57,369 nt of DNA from contig SVGZ01000014.1 in the NCBI GenBank assembly GCA_015056045.1, positions 1 through 57,369 of the forward strand, read 5' to 3'. Position numbers and translations under genes: made by a program. The stretch's first letter is position 1; each line of letters opens with the position of its first letter. Shown here piece after piece: positions 55,298-57,369 of the stretch. Under the pieces are notes generated by a model. The model was given only the letters and a program-made list of their open reading frames with translations. It did not search any database and was not told where the DNA came from. This stretch comes from Clostridiales bacterium (GTDB lineage: Bacteria; Bacillota; Clostridia; Christensenellales; Christensenellaceae).

Positions 55298-56989
55298 ATG
55301 GATGGCGATAACAGAAACAGAAATACCGAAAGAGAAGCCCGCGTCAGGCGGATAAACAGGCAGCAGGAAGCTGAACCCCGCAGAAGCAGAAGAAACCCCG
55401 AGCGTTCTTCCCGTCCTGCCCCGAAAGAGGATAACAGCATCGAATTAAAACAGAAAAAGCTTCTTATACAGATCGGCGCAATTGCCGCAGCGGTGATTCT
55501 CGTTTTTGTACTCGCTTTTTCCCTTTTCGGCGGCAAGAAGGATCCTTCCGAAATTACCGTAGATCCGAATAAAGTTGACCTTGATAAAGTCGTCGAAGAA
55601 ACCGTCTATATCGATCAGACACCCATCAGCGGGATGACGCTGCGTCAGATCCAGGAGCTGATCAGTGATCGTGAACAGCATATGCTCGGCACATTCAGGC
55701 TCGGCTATTCCGCTTTTGAACAGGAATATTTCCTTGATGCACAGGCGCTCGGCATTACCACAAACGCCGAAGAGATTTTTGCCAAACTCGCGGAACAGGG
55801 CGTAAAAGCTGCCGATGAAGCCGAACCGATCTCCGAAGAAGAACAGAAATATACTTTCCGTTTGCAATATCGCGCAGACAGCGCTGCTGTTTTATCTGCA
55901 CTGACAACTTCCACCGCAGCATTGGATACCGAACCCGTCAATGCACAGGTCGATGTCATCCGTTCTTCGGATGAAGATAACCTGCAGGAATCCGGTAAAG
56001 TTGATTTTAAAGAATCCATTCCGGGAACACATATCGATCCGCAGCCTTTGGCAGATCTTTTCATGCTTGCCATTGAAAACGGCGATAACGGCAAGGTTTT
56101 CGTTCCCGAAATTGAATATATCGAACCTGAGATCAGCTCCGAAGAACTTTCCGCTTCTTTCTCCAAAATGGCTTCCTACTCCACAACATTCAAAGACAGC
56201 AATGCCAACAGGCGCTATAACGTTTGGAAAATGGCAGGCTTCGTCAACGGTGTCATTCTGCAGCCCGGTGAAGTATGGTCCATCAATGAAGCCGCAGGTC
56301 CTCGCTACGAAAAATACGGCTGGAAAGAAGCTGCCGGCATCACAGACGGCGCTTATTCCGAACAGTTCGGCGGCGGTATTTGTCAGGTTTCCTCAACTTT
56401 ATACAACGCCGTTCTCCGCGCAGAATTAACGATCGAAAAGCGTTCGCATCACAGCTGGCCCGTTGCCTATGTACCGATCGGCCTTGATGCAACGATCTCC
56501 ACGGGTTCGCCCGACTTCATCATTTCCAATCCTTACGATATTCCGGTCGTCCTTCTTGTCAACTGCGATGCCAAATATGATAAGAAGATCACCGTATCGA
56601 TTTATGGCCCGGAAATGGATTATACCGTCGATTTCAAGACAAACATCGTTACAGATGAAGCGCCTTCGCAGCCCGCTGCAACAAAGCTTGATCCTTCGCT
56701 TTCGCCGGGTACATCCAAGATGACCAAAGAACGCAAGAACCGCATCGTCGTTGAAGTTTACAAGATCAAATACGACAAGGATACAGGCGAGCAGATCGGC
56801 CCAAGGGAACTCCATCATACCGATACTTACCGTGCGCAGATCGGTGAGATCTCCTATGGACCTTCGGCAACACCCACCGCAACACCGACAGAGAAACCCA
56901 CGCCGACAAAGACCGAGGAAAAAACACCCGATCCCACACCGACTGAAAATGAGGGTGAAAACGGCGGCGAACCGGATATTGCCGGTTGA
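55298..56989 (+). CDS. VanW family envelope protein
   Basis: Membrane-anchored protein of 563 residues. Cytosolic basic start (about 1-50), one membrane helix (LLIQIGAIAAAVILVFVLAF), putative peptidoglycan-binding domain 4-like region, then the VanW domain SYSTTFKDSNANRRYNVWKM ... GFVNGVILQPGEVWSINEAAG ... FGGGICQVSSTLYNAVLRA. C-terminal Thr/Pro/Glu-rich tail. YoaR-type VanW proteins are linked with vancomycin resistance clusters and cell wall, role unclear. Start ATG 55298 lies 2 bases after the rex stop, with GGAG. Confidence 0.92.
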   Translation: MDGDNRNRNTEREARVRRINRQQEAEPRRSRRNPERSSRPAPKEDNSIELKQKKLLIQIGAIAAAVILVFVLAFSLFGGKKDPSEITVDPNKVDLDKVVEETVYIDQTPISGMTLRQIQELISDREQHMLGTFRLGYSAFEQEYFLDAQALGITTNAEEIFAKLAEQGVKAADEAEPISEEEQKYTFRLQYRADSAAVLSALTTSTAALDTEPVNAQVDVIRSSDEDNLQESGKVDFKESIPGTHIDPQPLADLFMLAIENGDNGKVFVPEIEYIEPEISSEELSASFSKMASYSTTFKDSNANRRYNVWKMAGFVNGVILQPGEVWSINEAAGPRYEKYGWKEAAGITDGAYSEQFGGGICQVSSTLYNAVLRAELTIEKRSHHSWPVAYVPIGLDATISTGSPDFIISNPYDIPVVLLVNCDAKYDKKITVSIYGPEMDYTVDFKTNIVTDEAPSQPAATKLDPSLSPGTSKMTKERKNRIVVEVYKIKYDKDTGEQIGPRELHHTDTYRAQIGEISYGPSATPTATPTEKPTPTKTEEKTPDPTPTENEGENGGEPDIAG

Positions 56990-57055
56990 TGCAAAGAGAA
57001 GCATTATTCATAAAAAATTGAATATGTAAATTTATTGGATAAGATAGGCAAAGTG

Positions 57056-57084
57056 TTGACAAAATCGCATTTTGCCTATAAAAT
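57056..57084 (+). promoter_or_regulatory. tRNA-Gly/tuf promoter
   Basis: TTGACA (57056-57061), 17-base spacer, TAAAAT (57079-57084), 30 bases before the tRNA. Confidence 0.85.
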
Positions 57085-57113
57085 TGTAAAGGTGAGCGTA
57101 TGCTTTGGTCTAT

Positions 57114-57187
57114 GCGGGCGTAGCTCAATGGTAGAGCTCTAGCTTCCCAAGCTAGCCACGAGGGTTCGATTCCCTTCACCCGCTCCA
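57114..57187 (+). tRNA. tRNA-Gly (CCC)
   Basis: Cloverleaf GCGGGCG-TA-GCTC...GAGC-T-CTAGC-TTCCCAA-GCTAG; anticodon CCC reads GGG. T-arm GAGGGTTCGATTCCCTT, CCA encoded at 57185-57187. One acceptor mismatch, C6 against A67 (usually a U-A pair in tRNA-Gly). Precursor arms TATGCTTTGGT (57099-57109) and ACCGAAGCATA (57195-57205) pair around it. Confidence 0.95.
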
Positions 57188-57253
57188 CCACGATACCGAA
57201 GCATAGCGTACAGTAATATTTAAATTATTTATTATTGTTTCAGGAGGAAACAC

Positions 57254-57369
57254 ATGGCAAAGCAGGTTTATCAGAGAAGCAAACCGCATGTAAACATCGG
57301 CACAATCGGTCACGTTGACCATGGTAAGACAACACTTACAGCAGCTATCACAATGGTTCTTTCCGCAGC
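57254..57369 (+). CDS. tuf: Elongation factor Tu, 5' end only
   Basis: Start of EF-Tu: [20 protein letters not shown] then [14 protein letters not shown], the G1 loop [12 protein letters not shown] 57254 follows AGGAGGAAAC. The frame runs off the window after 38 complete codons. EF-Tu brings aminoacyl-tRNA to the ribosome. No terminator lies between tRNA-Gly and tuf, so they are likely co-transcribed, as in the tRNA-tufB operon of Escherichia coli. Confidence 0.95.
   Translation, partial: MAKQVYQRSKPHVNIGTIGHVDHGKTTLTAAITMVLSA

Overview
The window looks like chromosomal DNA of a spore-forming-lineage Bacillota, most likely class Clostridia. Evidence: a 16S-Ala-Ile-23S-5S rRNA operon, Gram-positive PurR, SpoVG, ThiT with a TPP riboswitch, DUF2232/L9/DnaB synteny, the redox repressor Rex, LytR-CpsA-Psr and VanW envelope proteins, ECF-type vitamin transporters, and strong AGGAGG ribosome sites with frequent TTG starts. 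Genus cannot be named from this alone. No phage, transposase, plasmid gene or CRISPR array was seen.

Layout. 1-5172: complete rRNA operon on the minus strand, with a strong promoter near 5333-5361. 5615-8398: murC (minus), then purR and spoVG (plus). 8414-12670: GH43 glycosidase, YjdF-like membrane protein, dCMP deaminase, a SPOR-like membrane protein and the manganese exporter mntP. 12869-20984: DUF1846 protein, three tandem aldo/keto reductases, a DapA/NanA-like aldolase with an EamA exporter, and two tandem xylose-isomerase-like TIM-barrel proteins; this reads as an accessory sugar or sugar-acid metabolism zone. 21097-22089: SH3 lipoprotein. 22341-26794: a five-gene operon (phosphoribosyltransferase, fused EcfA-EcfA ATPase, EcfT, creatininase-family amidohydrolase, S component), the best candidate for an uncharacterised uptake-and-salvage system. 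27017-33402: Tim44-like/zinc ribbon protein, a duplicated HxxxC...CxxC protein, a divergent pseudouridine synthase, dnaB, rplI, a DUF2232 protein and riboswitch-controlled thiT.

33717-40412: orphan OmpR-type regulator, an HTH-desulfoferrodoxin-like fusion, an array of five different hairpins, acetoacetate-decarboxylase-like protein, LCP protein, a NlpC/P60 hydrolase with a structured leader, and two blocks of a 60-bp repeat. 40413-46487: apgM, a His-rich small protein, zapA, an aldo/keto reductase, a five-bladed-propeller glycosidase, an Lgt-like protein, a Crp/Fnr regulator and a lipoprotein. 46503-48152: L21-L27 operon and an OGG-type DNA glycosylase. 48149-51685: DtxR-family repressor divergent from feoA-feoA-feoB and a Cys-rich FeoB-associated peptide, with several GTTAG-N6-CTAAC palindromes. 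51724-57369: lipoprotein, aconitase, rex, VanW protein, tRNA-Gly(CCC) and the 5' end of tuf, which runs off the window.

Regulatory signals are unusually readable: many 17-bp-spaced promoters, a TPP riboswitch with terminator, an L21 leader, PurBox-like pairs before purR and before the rRNA promoter, and a DtxR-type operator array. All homology statements come from reading motifs, not from database searches.
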